Below are positions 31,501-44,517 of a stretch of 64,000 nucleotides of DNA, in pieces (the stretch's first letter is position 1; the number at the start of each line of letters is the position of its first letter). The notes beneath the pieces were generated by a model. The model was not told where the DNA came from, ran no database searches, and worked only from the letters and a program-made list of their open reading frames with translations. The translations under genes and the position numbers were made by a program. The DNA comes from Irpex lacteus (lineage: Eukaryota; Basidiomycota; Agaricomycetes; Polyporales; Irpicaceae): contig MQVO02000012.1 in assembly GCA_001986395.2 (NCBI GenBank), positions 558,001 to 622,000 of the forward strand. The letters run 5' to 3'.

Positions 31501-32724
31501 CCACCACTTCTCGTCGCTTTTCACAGTCTCCAAGTAAGTGTAGTATGTTCTCTCTTTGATGGTATGACACGAGATGATACTTGCCGGGGCCATATGACCC
31601 TCCGGAGGTTTGTCGAGTCGGACGTGAGGAATACTCACGGCCGGTTCGCACTCGGGGAGGTGTTTGATTTACGTCCGGCTTTCATCAGAGTTTTGCGACT
31701 CTACGATTCTTCCTGATTCTTCCTTTTGTCACTTTGATTTCGTCATCCCGTCTTATTGACTCTATACTCATCTAGGTGTGTGTCTAATCACGACGATTAC
31801 TTAATGAAGGCGCATATATATTTACGTTGTATAGTCATGAATCTCTTGGACTTTGGGGCGGCTTATAAATGGATGTTCTTGTCCATACTAACGTATGAGT
31901 GGCCCAGTAATGTCATTGTACGTGCTATCCCATCCAAGGATCCGACCGAGAGCCTCAAGGATATCTTCTGAACGTTATATACAAGGTATGCTGTGGCATG
32001 TTCAATTCCACCTCCCCGTTCTGTATACCGAGGGCCATGCATCATGCATCATGGGTGGCACTAGTACTGTGCTCTTGTTTTCCGGAAAACCAGATATCTA
32101 AGGTTGCAGCTATCCAGGATTTCCCGCACTTTAACTGCCATTGTCCCCATTCGCTCGGATGGTCACTCCATTGGAATGTGTTTTAGAATTGATTCTTGTA
32201 TTGGACACCGTTTAGAATAAATATACGAGCAACCGGTATCTACTTGACTATCTAGGCTACAATTTGAATTCATAGAAACTTTACTTAATAGTAGGAAGGA
32301 TGCAGAGAAGAGAGAACAAGCAACAAACAAAACATATTACACCCTACGATCAGGGACCAGCGGCGAGAAGAGAAAAGATAGGAAGATAGGAAGGTTAGAA
32401 GGCACACCCGTGTGTATGCAAAGGGAAGGGGTGAGTATAGACATGAAGGTTCGTAAACGAAAGCAGGAGCACATCTGCACGTAGGACGATGGTAGTATAA
32501 ACACAAGAAACGCGACGAGCGTCCACGGGGATATAATATAACGGAACAGCAAGCCATAGGGAACCTCGGAGCCCGAAACACACACCGCCCATTACCAATA
32601 CCAAAGTCTGAGAGGAGAAAGTCGTATGGAGCCGAGGCAGATCGGAGGAGCGCGCACGGAATGGAGACGACGCCCACGATGCAACGGTGAGCCCCAGACG
32701 GCGGAGATCGACAGTGGGGGAATG
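31501..32724. other. Convergent intergenic between the DHHC gene and CRZ1
   Basis: Contains the 3' regions of two convergent genes. An A/G-rich stretch on the plus strand (about 32290-32420) lies within the likely CRZ1 3' UTR. No gene or clear repeat was found. Confidence 0.45.
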
Positions 32725-35417
32725 TTACATCACGATGCCCCCGCTGTTACCAGCCCATCCCGCGTCCGGATCAGGTTTGAGGTTCGTAGGAGGCGCTGCG
32801 ACGGCAGGCTCCGTATCAGCCTGTTGCTCGTCGTCGCTAGGTCGCATCTCCTTCTGGATCTTCCGACACTCTGCACCACCCTCAGATCGTACTGTTGAGA
32901 AGTCAAAAGTTAGAATAGAGCCCGACGACCAACTGTCAGAAGCAACTCACGATGTCGGTTGAGAGCATCCATCCTGGCGAAGTTCTTCTTACACCCTTCG
33001 CAAGGGTAAGGACGTATGTTCAAGTGCAGCTGTTCGTGCCGCTTGCAATCATGCTGTCGCGCGAATCCCTTCTGACAGCCGGGCCACTTGCACATATACG
33101 GCTTCTGCTCCGCATGCGAGCGCAGATGCCCCTTGAGGTTGAAGTGGCGAGTGAACGTACTGCCACACCCAGGAATGGGGCATTTAAAGTTCGCTGGCTG
33201 CTTGCGTCGTTTCTGACTGGCGTCCGCGGTGCTCGGCGTCGTGACGTTCTGCTTTGCGACCGTCACAATTTCGCCCGTTGTCGGGAGCATCATGTCTACA
33301 CCCTGATCCATAATCCCGCTCATCATCGTAGGGTCGATGCCCATCGACCGACGAGAGACAGTGGGTCCTATGCCTCCCATGTCAGGAGGAAGAGGGCCGT
33401 AGCCAGGCCGTGGGCTGGCGTTTGGACTGGGATATGGGCTTGCACGCGCGCTGCTTGGTCCACTCGACCATCCGAGTGGACGCTCGCGAGATCCCGAAGA
33501 CGAACGCCTATGGTGTCCACGGGCTGCGATGGATGGGACGGCCTGTGTGGGGTGCAAGAATTGCTGGCTGGAAATGTTGCGGATGAATTCAGAAGATGAA
33601 GGACCAGGCGGCGGGTACGAAGCCGTGGTGTTTGAGAGTGAAGATGAGAACCGGTAGTCCTCAGAACGGACTTGTCGATGCCCAAACCCAGGTGCGCGCA
33701 TACCGTCGGACTTGGCCCGGCGCAAGCCAGTGGCGCCAATGTCCGGGGAAAGGAAGTCGTTAGACATTTGAGGGCGAGGGGAGAAGGAAGTGTTGGGAGG
33801 TCCGAAAGAGAAGTGGTGCGGAAGGTTATGATTTGTAGGCGGGAGGTTGTTGCCAAACGATGTTTGATGAGGCCCGGCTGACGACGGGACACGGGGCAAT
33901 GAAACCGATGCGAGCGAAGGCGATGGCGACGCCGATCCAGGCGGTGGTAGAACGTCATGCATATTGACCGTAGAAACATTGTTTGACGGAGCCGTGTCCC
34001 ACATCGGAGGACGAAGAGATGTGTCGGACATGCTTCTGCTACGAGCAAGCGGCACCTGAGGTATGAGATAAGTTGCCTGTTGTTGTCGTGATGGTTCGGG
34101 CGAAGGCGAGATGTCTGAACGCATCGAGCGGTTGGCGAAGCCCATTCCAGGAGACGATGTATTTGATCCGAGGTAAGAAGACTGCGGATTAGACTGCGGT
34201 AGCAACTGGTTCGAAGGCTGCGATTGCTGATTCCACACAGGAGGTCCAAGCTCTTGTTGATTTCCTGTGAGAGGAAAGGTGAGTAATGAGCAGGATGTGC
34301 GAGCAGTAAGGATATTTAAGAAAGCTAGCAGAATATATGCTGTGCCAATCAATATACGGTGCAGGAATAGTAGCACAGCATCATATTACGCACCGACACG
34401 GGCTCACAACTACGAGAACATGTCGGTGGACAGCTTAGGTCATCGCCTCCGGGCAGCAGACGCCCACGGTAAATTGCAGTCCCGATCACACTTAGGTTAG
34501 GGTTTACGGATAACCCCGAAAATGATCCCCGCCAGGGACATTGCGATCCAGGATGACATTGCCATAGCAAGAAAAGATATAACACAAAGACGAAGAGACT
34601 CACCCTGCGAGAGGTACGCAGCATTGTGCGCGTTGATACCGCCGCCGCTGATCGGTGTGGCGGGCACGATATGCAACTGGGGACCTGTGGGCACACCGTC
34701 GCCATCAGGTGCATTGATAATTGGTGGCTCGTCGTGAACCGTGGTTGCCGGGCTCGAGATATCGGGAATGACGAGCTGGGGAGGAGACTGAGGCTTCTGG
34801 GCAGGTGGCGATGCCCTATCGCCGCTCGGTAATGGTGCATTTGCCCAGCTCGGTGACGAATCAAAGCGCAAACTCTCAAAGTTGGCAGCAAAGTCGTTTA
34901 GTGGCGGCGATTGTGGGTGCACATATGATGAGTTTGACGAGCCGCGACTGAGGTGATCGTCCTCGAGACCATTACTGGAAGCGGGCGACGCATGGTCATA
35001 CGCCGTTGGCGACGAGTGATCATACGCAGGAGGGGTAATCGCAACGTGAGGGTTCGACGGATCTGCCGACATGTAGGATTCGTCGAATGTAAGCAGGGAT
35101 GAATTATTGGGTATGTCGTAGTCTCCTGGGTCGTACTCCTCACGAATGGTGATGCCCGACGGGTTCTCATCGAAGAGGTTCAGCGCGTCCGGAGCATCGG
35201 TGTTGCTATAATTTGGGAGCTCCGAATACTGAGAGAACGGCGAGCCGTTGTACGAGGGTGTGTGAGGAAACGGCGCGTGGTACCCAGGCTCGAAATTGTA
35301 CGGGTCGTACGTGCCTTCCAGGGCTGGCAGGTCAAACTGCGCCGACGTTGAAGACGACGGCTGGAAGTCCGTAGTGTCCTCGAGGAACGGCGAATTGACA
35401 ATGGAGTGGTGATCCAT
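32725..35417 (-). CDS. CRZ1: C2H2 transcription factor, CRZ1-like
   Basis: Minus-strand exons 35417-34604, 34264-32951 and 32891-32725 encode 764 aa. The first 620 residues are Ser/Pro/Asn-rich and low in structure. Two PQLxI stretches (PQLVIP and PQLHIV) lie near the end of exon 1 and could serve as PxIxIT-like calcineurin docking sites. Three zinc fingers occupy about 631-720: FKCPIPGCGSTFTRHFNLKG, then YMCKWPGCQKGFARQHDCKR, then CEGCKKNFARMDALNRHLRS followed by EGGAEC. The FARQHDCKRH and FARMDALNRHLRSEGG blocks are characteristic of fungal Crz1. That factor moves to the nucleus after dephosphorylation by calcineurin and drives calcium and cell-wall stress genes. The first intron is unusually long (339 nt). 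The last finger is completed only across the exon 2-3 junction, which supports the splice model. Confidence 0.85.
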
Positions 35418-38400
35418 GGTGTGCAGGATGGCGGTGATTTATGGTATTTGAAGCTGATGCGCTGCTTGTTATTTGCTTAGGGGGCTTGTCAGATGGAGAG
35501 ACTGGTATCCGAGATAGCCAATGAGTTAGAGAAAGAGATTAAGAGGGAAAGGCTGTGGTGGCAGGAAGGAAAGACGTGAAGGCCCGCCCAAACAAGAGAA
35601 GAGATCAGCTCAGAGACAAACAGGAGCTTATGAAATCGCTCCCCGGTCTTTACAAGTTCGCTCTCCGACACATCTCCGACTGTTCCCTGCATCCTCTCCC
35701 ATTCCCCTTCTTCGTCCCTCGACCTTGTGCGGCGACGTCAGGATCTGATTATCGACTGCTCGTCATGCACAGGAAGTGCGTATACAGCTTCGTCAGGTTC
35801 GAACTCACAGCCTCAGCTTTACTGCCTAGAGGCGATGCGCACGTTTCAGCAGGCGCGCGTCTGGTTCAGACCCCGCTATTGCCGACCTTTCCTCGCTGTT
35901 TCCACGTGTGGCGATATCCTCGACTCTTCGTCCCGTCGCCCGACAACAACCTACAAATTGTTCGTTGGGAACAGCATCTCTACTCGTCTCTCCCGTAAGA
36001 GGTTCGATCCACGGAGGACATTTTTCCTCATTTAGCCACATTGAGAACTAACTTTCCGTTTCATCTCTTCTTGATTCCAATCACTCCTCCTAACGCCGAG
36101 TCGCAACGGATCCATAGCCAAAGTTCTATGTCGTGTATAGTCTCTTTGTGCTTCAAGCAGCCTGATATCTGGTACGGTTCACTATCCTAACCGCGATCTA
36201 CGCTCGCTGTTCGATGATATGAACGTGAGCTTCGCGTCCTGTGGAAAGATGGAATCCTCTCTTCATCATCCGTTCATCACTAGCCTTTGTGTCTCTTCGG
36301 TCGTCTTACAAGAATCGCGACGCTCTGACCAACCCACCCAGCCTTGCAAGGTAGGCGGCATACTCTACTCCCAGTCATGGTGATACTTAATGGATTCGCA
36401 CAGCATACGTACACAGGCACAGCGTGTTAGTCTGCAAAGTATCCGGTCACTTCACGGATCCTGTGTCCGTTCAACGCATAGTACTTACGCTTCTCAAGAT
36501 GCTCGCGTATCTTTCGGTTGTCACCGACCCCTTCGCTCGACTGAGCACAATCAGCCCTGTTTTCTTGACTCTTTCTTTCTTCTGACCCCATGACCCGTAA
36601 TACAGGCTGCAATCGTTCATCCCAGGTACCCAAGGTGTCAAGCGTAAACGGTCTCAAGGGCAACTCTTACGTACTTCAACGAACCTTGTTCGTCGGTACC
36701 AATCCCGTCCCTTACTCCTGGTGCATTGATTCCTTGCTGTCAATGTCCCTCGGCTTTGAGAAGATGCTACGAAGACAGTTCCAGCCTCCAAGAGCCTCGG
36801 TTCTCCTCCGGCTCCCGCGAATGACCTTGACGTGGCCAGTCAATGCACCAATGACATCCCGTACTTTGTGTCCATCACCGCCCATCTTTGACGTCCTTGA
36901 TCGAGATCATCGTCGCAGCATCGTTACTGTTTACACCATCAAGCAATCAAATCTTTCGATTCATCCACTCCCCGCTGATGTGCCCAGAGCGACTTTGATC
37001 CATTCCGCTCCCATGCTCCGTCGTGTGCCTAGCGCCACGAAGCTCTCCCTTTCCTCTATTGGTATCGTAACGAAATGACACTTGCAGTTAGTGAGTGATA
37101 GAGAAGGCAAGAGAAGTATGTTCTTCCTCCCACTCAATTCCACGCTTGTTGCTTAAGGCTCATGCGCGCAGATCGTTTCACATTAAAGGTCGGCGCAATG
37201 AATTCTTGCATCATGAGGCTCTTCATTTATAAAGCGTCCGCTAGAGAGGTGAAGATTTTCCAAGTGTAGTGAGTACAGTGTTTGCAGCCGTGTTTTGAAC
37301 TTTACAGTCTCAATACAATACCGTTGTCAAGGGTCTCGCTGTGAGTGTCTTCTCCCCTGCTATATTGCCTTTCATAGTCTAATACATCTCCTGCCACCTC
37401 GTGTTCACCAAACTTCACCAACGCCACTAACATCTCAGCAGCTATCTCCTACTATTCTGGCCTAATGCCAAGCGCAAAGGATGATACGCTTGCGTCGCAG
37501 CAGAGATTGCCTCCAAAACATCAATCTTTGATCTCCTCATTGACACTCCCAACCGCTGATGTTTGTCATGAACGAACAGGCGCATGCAGGGTCCCGTCGC
37601 CATTTACGGCGAGAAGGTCGATATCCGCCCCCACGCACGACGACAACGACGGCTTCCATTCGCAAGCATCAAACGAAACATACGCACGCCACCATGCGCA
37701 ACTCTTGTTGCGACTACCAACAGGTGATGACTTGTCAGATCCTACACTCAGATACTCATGCCCCATCTCGTAGACGGATATTTCTACTCCATATGTCTAA
37801 CACTCAGGTTTTGGAGATGTTTCGTACGACTGATCGCTCCTGCGCCGGACAGTAATATCGCGCTCCAGGAGCGCCGAGCGGTTGTAGGGCATATCCGACC
37901 CCGTAGGCTCACGCACAATTGCATTGATGATTCTCTATGAGCGGATACGCTTTGTGGCGTTTGCCTGAAGCGTCCCGTCGCATGATCATGGACGCACCAC
38001 ACGGACGTGCCTGTCGTGGGTCCCTGATTTCCCTTGCTGAGACGTCAATGTCAAAACCATTGGCGTACGATCAACACCACGACCAACATAACTCGGGACA
38101 AGTCAACGCTCGTGTGCATTGACGTGCCTTGGCCGCGTTGGACGACGTCGCGGGTCGATTCGGGCTCAACAATGGACTCTATTAACGGGACGCGACCTTC
38201 CGAGAACATACCGTTATTGTCGCCTAGGTACGTACTTCTAAGTTCTAACGCTAGGCCGATTCTCTCGGAGAGCTTGCTAATCCGACCGCCCGACTGAAGC
38301 TAATGACCTTGCGCGCCCGCGAAGGACACGGTCCCGCGCTCTTCCGGATTCGCCATTTGTTGGTTCTCATTCCTTTCTTAGCCAAGCCGAAAGCAAACCT

Positions 38401-40245
38401 ACGACCCGCGCCTGGCTCAGTTTGTCCGTTGGAGCACAAACGGTTTCTACCGAGCTCAACGACTACGTGCTGCTATTCATTGGGTACGGAGGAAGACATC
38501 ATGAGAACGCTTCTGCCCATGACATTCTCCGGTGTTTTCGTATGTTTAGAACCTCCCATACCAAATTCTCCTCCAACATGATAATCTGGAACCTCCCTAA
38601 CTGAAGCCGCTCCGTGCTCACAGGACGAAGACGAACGTTAGTGTTCCTCACGAAGCCTATATCTACGGCTCTGATCCTCTTCCTCCGTCATTATCGCACT
38701 TGCACACGCTATGGATAACTCTACTCGGATTCAAGGACAGCTCAGGCTCCGCTAACTAGAGCGTACGGCTTGATGGCACCAGAAGAAGGTAGAGACTCCC
38801 CACGCGAGCGTCGAGATGCCCGTGGAGAGTTAATCGATCGTGTATCATATCCCGTAAGTACCGTCGGAGTAGCGTCTAGTCGCTCATCTTCCCTTGTCCA
38901 CAGCTTCATCTCCGGCGTCCATTTAACCTTGACTTATCGTTGCGTATAGATGCTAGGAATGCTGGTTGACAGCCTGATCGCGCGTTTCCATGTTTGCTTG
39001 TTCCTACTGGCCATGACTATTGGCCAGTCACCGAGCACTGCCCCTTCCAGCAGCTATACCTGTGCTCTCCGCAGGAGAAGCCTACATCACACAGCCTATG
39101 TGGCCCTATGCACGCCTTCTAGTGCGGTATATTGGGAGACAGGGTCTGTGCAGAAGAAAGGAGAAGGTTATATGACATGTATGCGACAGGTGGGTGTGGC
39201 GATGGCGGTGGTGGTGTGTATGTAAATGTGGTTTAATGTAAGTGAGGAATGATGTCCCTGTTACCCGACTCTGCTTTCTTACTCGTTCTGAAAATAGATG
39301 TTCGGGGTTGAGGGTAAGGGCCTGGAGCAGCTCTAGGAATGAAGCTTCGCCCCGCCAGCACCTTCGAAGTTTACACCCTTGATCGTATGCAGTCATACGA
39401 TCAACTTCTGAATTCACTTAGATATAGGTCGTATTGACAAGGTGTTATGTGTACTTACGCCATAAAACTCCGGCACTAGGCTGGATGGCTTACCTATCCC
39501 CCATCTGACGGCCACTCGGGATGTGGTTTGGTAGTATTTGGAACGATAAACTTTTGAGTTTTGGTACACTGGCAGTATGCTATGATGTATCTCGATAATA
39601 CTTGAGACAAAGCTGGACAGCTCGTATTATTGTTGGTTATTTTTTTGGTCCAATGGCGACTCGGAGTGTGCGTGGTGTTAGCAAAATCACACTGTGTACG
39701 AAGGAGTGGGTTAGAGATGAGCCCACCAGTACACGGTATTAAAGTGTACGAAGATTTAGGCATGAAGAACGGTGATGAAGAATCTAATGCGCTCGGCAGC
39801 ACGAAAGCGAGCAGCTTCATGATATCGAGTGAGACTGAGTATGTCCCACTCTCAAGTATCACTAGAGGAGGATATTGCTTATTCACTTACTACGCATCGT
39901 AATAAGCTTGCAAAGGTTCACTCAGAGTAAATACTAGTGACGTTCAAATACTGCCGTGACCAGTCATACCCCTGGAGTCAATACAAACAACCCGCCGCTA
40001 TTCCCAATATACAAGCCACAGCGGCCATACCATCACTGCCAGTGAGCACAAAGTGGATGATTGAAGGTTAAGTACGCAACATTGAGGCAGCTCCAACATA
40101 CTTTATTGAAATCCGCAAACAGTCCGAATCCTTGTAATAGTACGCAGCGCCCAGCCAACACTAGCAACGAGTGACAGTCAGCCGACGTAATTCTTCTCGT
40201 TCCTTTAAAAGCATTGTATTATACCTGATAAGACAACAATTTTGA
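35418..40245. other. Gene-poor region with scattered ORF fragments
   Basis: I recognise no complete gene in these 4.8 kb. Part of the left end must be the CRZ1 promoter. Several fragments of 60-160 codons look protein-like but change frame and strand. Examples are a minus-strand frame at about 36663-36427 (reading EHLEKRKYYALNGHRIREV), a plus-strand frame from the ATG at 37465 (ending TGDDLSDPTLRYSCPIS) and a plus frame around 39700-39900. None has a known domain and no consistent splicing joins them. Decayed genes or an unrecognised fast-evolving gene are both possible. Confidence 0.4.
39379..39404. repeat. Perfect 11-bp inverted repeat with 4-base loop
   Basis: TTGATCGTATG at 39379-39389 and CATACGATCAA at 39394-39404 are exact inverted copies separated by CAGT. 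The element could form a hairpin or bind a dimeric protein. It sits in the gene-poor region with no neighbouring gene to assign it to. Confidence 0.75.
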
Positions 40246-41372
40246 TCAAATCATGTCCTCCCAATCCATCTGTGTATCGTGCTGTTAGAGAACGAGCGGG
40301 CATGAGAAATAGTCTTATACAAGCAGAGAGCAAAACGCACTGGTGTAGACCCAAATCTGTTGCGAAACGCAGCCCAAACAGCAGCTTGTCGCCGTTCATA
40401 CAAACTGATGTAGTGGTCCATACAGTTGCAACACAGGCTGTGTTCCGAAATGTTGCCGGAATGCGACGAAATCCAGTTTCTTAGATCAAGAAACGTATCG
40501 CACTTCAGCATGAACTGATCCTCAAGACACTCCAATGCCATATCTGATAAAGCGGCTTCACAGGGTGTTGGGTCGCACGAGCTCTCGGGTTCGTGGACAC
40601 AATCTGGGCCCAGGTTGTTGACAAACGTCGTCTGGAGTGCCACATTCTTCTTAAACAGGTACTCGCGTGCCTCCATACAGTCCTCTAGTTCCTTTAACGA
40701 CAGCGAATAATAACTCGCATCTGGATTGTTTATGGCCGAGAAGAGTTGTGGAATTGTCATACTGTGTGCGCACCTGTACAGCGCTGCTGGAATGAGATCG
40801 TCCAAGGCCAAACGACGAGCAAAATGAAAGACGGCAATGGGGTCGGCCTTGTCCCAGATAAGCGGGCACGCCCGACAGTGGAAATAGCCACCGTGATCAT
40901 GGGCATGAAGCTCCTTCAGATCCTTCGGGAAACATACCGCGATTCGTTTCAAGGCTTCCCGGCGAATAGCATCAAACAAATACTTCGTTCCCAGCTGGAG
41001 GGCAGCAGCGGCTGTTCGGAAAGGTATCCGATAATTTTGCCCATAGAAACTGTTGAGAATTCAACTTCGTAAGACATATACGCTACAGTGAGATTGGAGA
41101 GAGTCTGACCTTTCACTGTCTTCGTAAAGTATGCCTAGTACTATGGCGACGTCGTCTGCGCTGTCATCCGGCATACGGACGACAGGACAACCGTCAAAAG
41201 AGTCTTCTGCGGCTGTCTGCGGCTGTGGTACCGAAAACATGTCGCGAAAGATATCTGAATGCCTTGCGAGGAGCCCTCGATACACCCGAAAACCCGTATT
41301 CTCAGCGATGAGGACAACATTGCCGTCATCAAACCACAGGGTTGGATGCTTCGTAATGTTATTGAAAGCCAT
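40246..41372 (-). CDS. BTB/POZ domain protein (BTB-9)
   Basis: Minus-strand exons 41372-41110, 41049-40341 and 40269-40246 encode 331 aa. It begins MAFNNITKHPTLWFDDGN, then GLLARHSDIFRDMFSVPQP and DDSADDVAIVLGILYED. Exon 2 has FYGQNYRIPF, ALQLGTKYLFDAIRREALKR, FHFARRLALDDLIPAALYRC and the Cys pair CCNCMDHYIS before RRQAAVWAAFRNRF. The ARRL and LIP features group it with BTB-4 and BTB-5. The last exon is 24 nt and gives MDWEDMI. It is supported by a GTGCGT donor and an ACACAG acceptor; otherwise the frame would run about 30 codons further through non-homologous sequence. The gene lies head to head with MDR-3 across about 970 bp. Confidence 0.8.
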
Positions 41373-42345
41373 TGCGAAAGGGTGCTATCAGAAACAAGAA
41401 ATGAGCACATGTGTATGGTTATTAAAGATTACTGAGGTCTCCACCCAGATATAGCTATCTTGTACTTACTGTTCGCTCTTCAAGCTTGTGAAGTTGTGGC
41501 CGTGGCTGGTTGAGCGCGCGGTCGAACGCGAACTTTCGAGTGTCACAGTATTGGGGTATAATCACATGACTCTGTGACCTTGTGACGATGCCGACCAGAT
41601 GATGAGATCTCCGAGCTGCTCCGTCGTCAACCTTGCGAGCTAGTACGACGCCGCACAGTGCCCACAAGTTACGATGAATATCGATGACCGGCTGGGCGCT
41701 GAGCGCTGAGCATTGGACGCAAACAAAATAAACGTGTGTCCATATTCATAATAGATATGGTGCACCGTATGCATTCATTCTTTACCAGGGACCCATCATG
41801 CTCACTAATCATCGACAGTTACGAACCAAAGTTAGTGGCATCTCGGCCAATCTCCCTGATCCTACACTGGCACTATGACTTGGCTTTTCTATACATCGAT
41901 GACTCTCCAGCCAAATATATAATGGTTTCGTATCAGTATACGACCCTCGTTATGCGTAGTACGTGAGCAGATCATTTATAGTACCATATGACGCCAATAC
42001 TCACCTCAATCTACCATGCTTACAGGATTTTGTTGGTTACGCTACTTCTATCACGGTATTGATGACTAAGACCCAGGGGTACATCACAGAATGCCTTATC
42101 TGGACCCATTGTACGGATTATGATGTAGTTTGCCACCCAGAAGGGCACCATCCTTTCTTAGTAAGCGTCGTAGCTGTGCCAGATTGTCGGAGGCCCGTTG
42201 GGCCGGGACTTAGCATGGTGTACCAGGTCATATTCGTGTTGCCTCATTCGTAGACATAGGAGCTCATATAAAGGTGCGGCTTTCGTCGTCCAAGCCCTCC
42301 ATCTGTTTCTCATTTCCAGCTATACTACCCAGCGAGCTTAAAGCA
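41373..42345. other. Divergent region between BTB-9 and MDR-3
   Basis: Promoter space of two divergent genes. CATATAAAG near 42266 is the likely TATA element of MDR-3, about 80 bp before its ATG. No other feature was recognised. Confidence 0.45.
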
Positions 42346-43634
42346 ATGCCGACGCACAAGGCTCTTCTCCTTCTCCAAGAACAGGGCGAGTACGCCGTCC
42401 AAGATGTTTCCACCCCCAAGCCTGGTCCTGGCGAGATCCTGGTCGAGGTTAGGGCGGCTGGCCTTAACCCCTCCGACTGGAAGAGACACGACTTTGGTGT
42501 CTTGATATCAGGGTACCCTGCTATTCTGGGCGCCGATATTGCCGGTATTGTGAAAGAGATTGGCGAAGGCGTGGCGAATTTCACTGCAGGTGATAGAGTG
42601 TATGTATCTGGCCCGTGAATGCTGTATACGATAGAGTTGCTGACTCATGTACGTTTACAGCATTCACGAAGGTTTCTTCGAGAACTCGAAGGCAGGTTTC
42701 CAACAATATTCTATCGTACCCGCCGAAATCGTCGCCAAGGTATGCATATCGTCTATATTTGATACGTCGTGCTCACTGCGTTGAACCATGATTAGCTTCC
42801 GCCGAACCTCTCGTTCGAAGAAGGAGCCACCATTCCTGTAGCCCTTACCGCGGCGGCCTTTGGTTTGTATGGAGGAATAACCACCACCGGTGAGCTGCGT
42901 GGCGCTGAGCTGACTCCAGTTTGGGAGGCAAATGGTCGAGGAAAATACGGCGGCCAGCCAATTATTGTGATTGGCGGCTCATCTGCCGTAGGCCAACAAG
43001 GTCCGCATTTTTTTTCTTGTCTATACTCACTATGAATTGGTTCTCATCTCGCATGGCTCGTTGTAGTCATTCAACTGGCCAAACTCTCAGGCTTCAATCC
43101 TATCATCGCCACAGCCTCGCTCAAGAACACCGAGCTACTTAAGTCTCTCGGGGCGACGCATGTCATCGACCGCCACGCCGACCTCGTTACTTCTGTCAGT
43201 AACATCACATCCGAGTCCATCAAGTTCGTCTACGATACGATCGGCAACAAGCAAGCGGCCGAACCTGCATACACAATTCTCGCCTCTGGTGGTACCTTTA
43301 TTAATCTGAATCCACCGTCTCCCATAGATGAGGCAAAGCAAGACAGCACCAAGCGTGTGGCGAACGTCTTCGGGATTGCGCATGATCCCTCTCAGCACGC
43401 GATTGCCGTAAGCGTGTGGGATAATGTGACGAAGTTGCTCGAGGCTGGGGATATCAAGGTAAGAAGACTCTGCCGTGCATCATCGTCTGTTTGTGTATTG
43501 ATGTCCGGGCATCTCTGTAGCCGAATATCGTAGAGATTGTCCCTAATGGTCTCTCTGGTATTCCGGAGAGTTTGGAACGAATTAAAGCGAACAAGATTAG
43601 CGGGAAGAAGTTGGTTGCCCAGCCTTGGGCTTGA
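42346..43634 (+). CDS. Zinc-less MDR reductase, ToxD-like (MDR-3)
   Basis: First gene of the eight-gene array. Exons 42346-42599, 42661-42739, 42796-43000, 43067-43458 and 43521-43634 give 347 aa. It starts MPTHKALLLLQEQGEYAVQD, has PTPKPGPGEILVEVRAAGLN-like sequence (here STPKPG) and GADIAGIVKEIGEG, and differs from most copies in carrying ADIAG where others have DAAG. The cofactor turn is GGSSAVGQQVIQLAKLSG. The stretch after LASGGTFINLNPP diverges from MDR-1 and is one codon longer. It ends KLVAQPWA. MDR-4 is its closest relative by the KRHDxGVLIS block and the INxN strand. The function beyond an NAD(P)H-dependent reductase is unknown. Confidence 0.84.
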
Positions 43635-44517
43635 GGACGATATGCTCATCGCGTTTCACGATCGTCGATGGTATTATCGCACATTCTCCAATATCTATGC
43701 CTGTAGAGATTCCACAATGCAAACTTAGTCCACGTGGATGGCCCGAATATTCTTAGGGCCGCTGTTCTTCGTGAGGACCCGGTTAGTGTATCTATTCAGG
43801 TAGCAAGCTTGTCAGCAGTTACGAGCTTCCGACATTACCTTCCTGCGACGTTCACATCATTATAGCTACTTATCATTGTGCCATGGCGCTCACAATGTCA
43901 GCATCGTCACCGTGAACTCGGTGTTGGATATCGGATGCCCAACTAAGCTACATTACTACCCATGCCAGCGCTGCATACGCTAGCGATGTCGCGGCGTTCG
44001 TTGTGAAACATGAACGGAAGTTCATCGAGGTGTGTATACTTGATATCTTTCTTCCATGGGCTAACATCTACTCGTATACGGTAAAACAGAGCTCGTCTAT
44101 TCTCGCGTCTATTCTCGAGAAACCGCTGGGTGCCAGTGGCTTTCTACTATTATGGCCATAGTGCTTCAGGCTCCAAGTATGAACTCGCCAAAATATCCGG
44201 ATTGATTCGCCTTGTACGCCATGTGCGCACTCCATTTACCCCCTTGTTAAACTTGCTCACTAATCACCGATAGCTACGGACTTCGACAGTGCTGTCCCCA
44301 AAGCGACCTTTTCCCCTGGCTGAGTAATCCGCTACAGTGAACGAACCCGTGGGAATTTCTTCCGTTTAAGGCGCACCATTGCAATAAGTCGTGTCTCTGC
44401 GGATCCTAGTGATCATGATGCTAACCTATAAAATGCAGACCACTCAACTCCAAGCCCATATCATTGTCCGCACGAACACCCTTCACACACCTCCATACGA
44501 ATCTCGAACTCATAGTA
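43635..44517. other. Intergenic between MDR-3 and MDR-4
   Basis: No gene was recognised in about 880 bp. ACCTATAAAATGC (about 44424-44436) is a good TATA element for MDR-4, roughly 90 bp before its start. Confidence 0.45.

Noticed and set aside
32285..32677. Minus-strand frame of 130 codons downstream of CRZ1.
   Set aside because: Rich in Cys, Tyr and Ser without a domain, and lies in the likely 3' UTR of CRZ1; no independent support.
34493..34507. Telomere repeats as evidence of a chromosome end or fusion.
   Set aside because: Only two imperfect units inside an intron; far too short for a telomere.
35794..35812. GGTTCGAACTC looks like a tRNA B box.
   Set aside because: No T-stem pairing beyond a few bases, and no acceptor or anticodon arm at the right distance on either strand.
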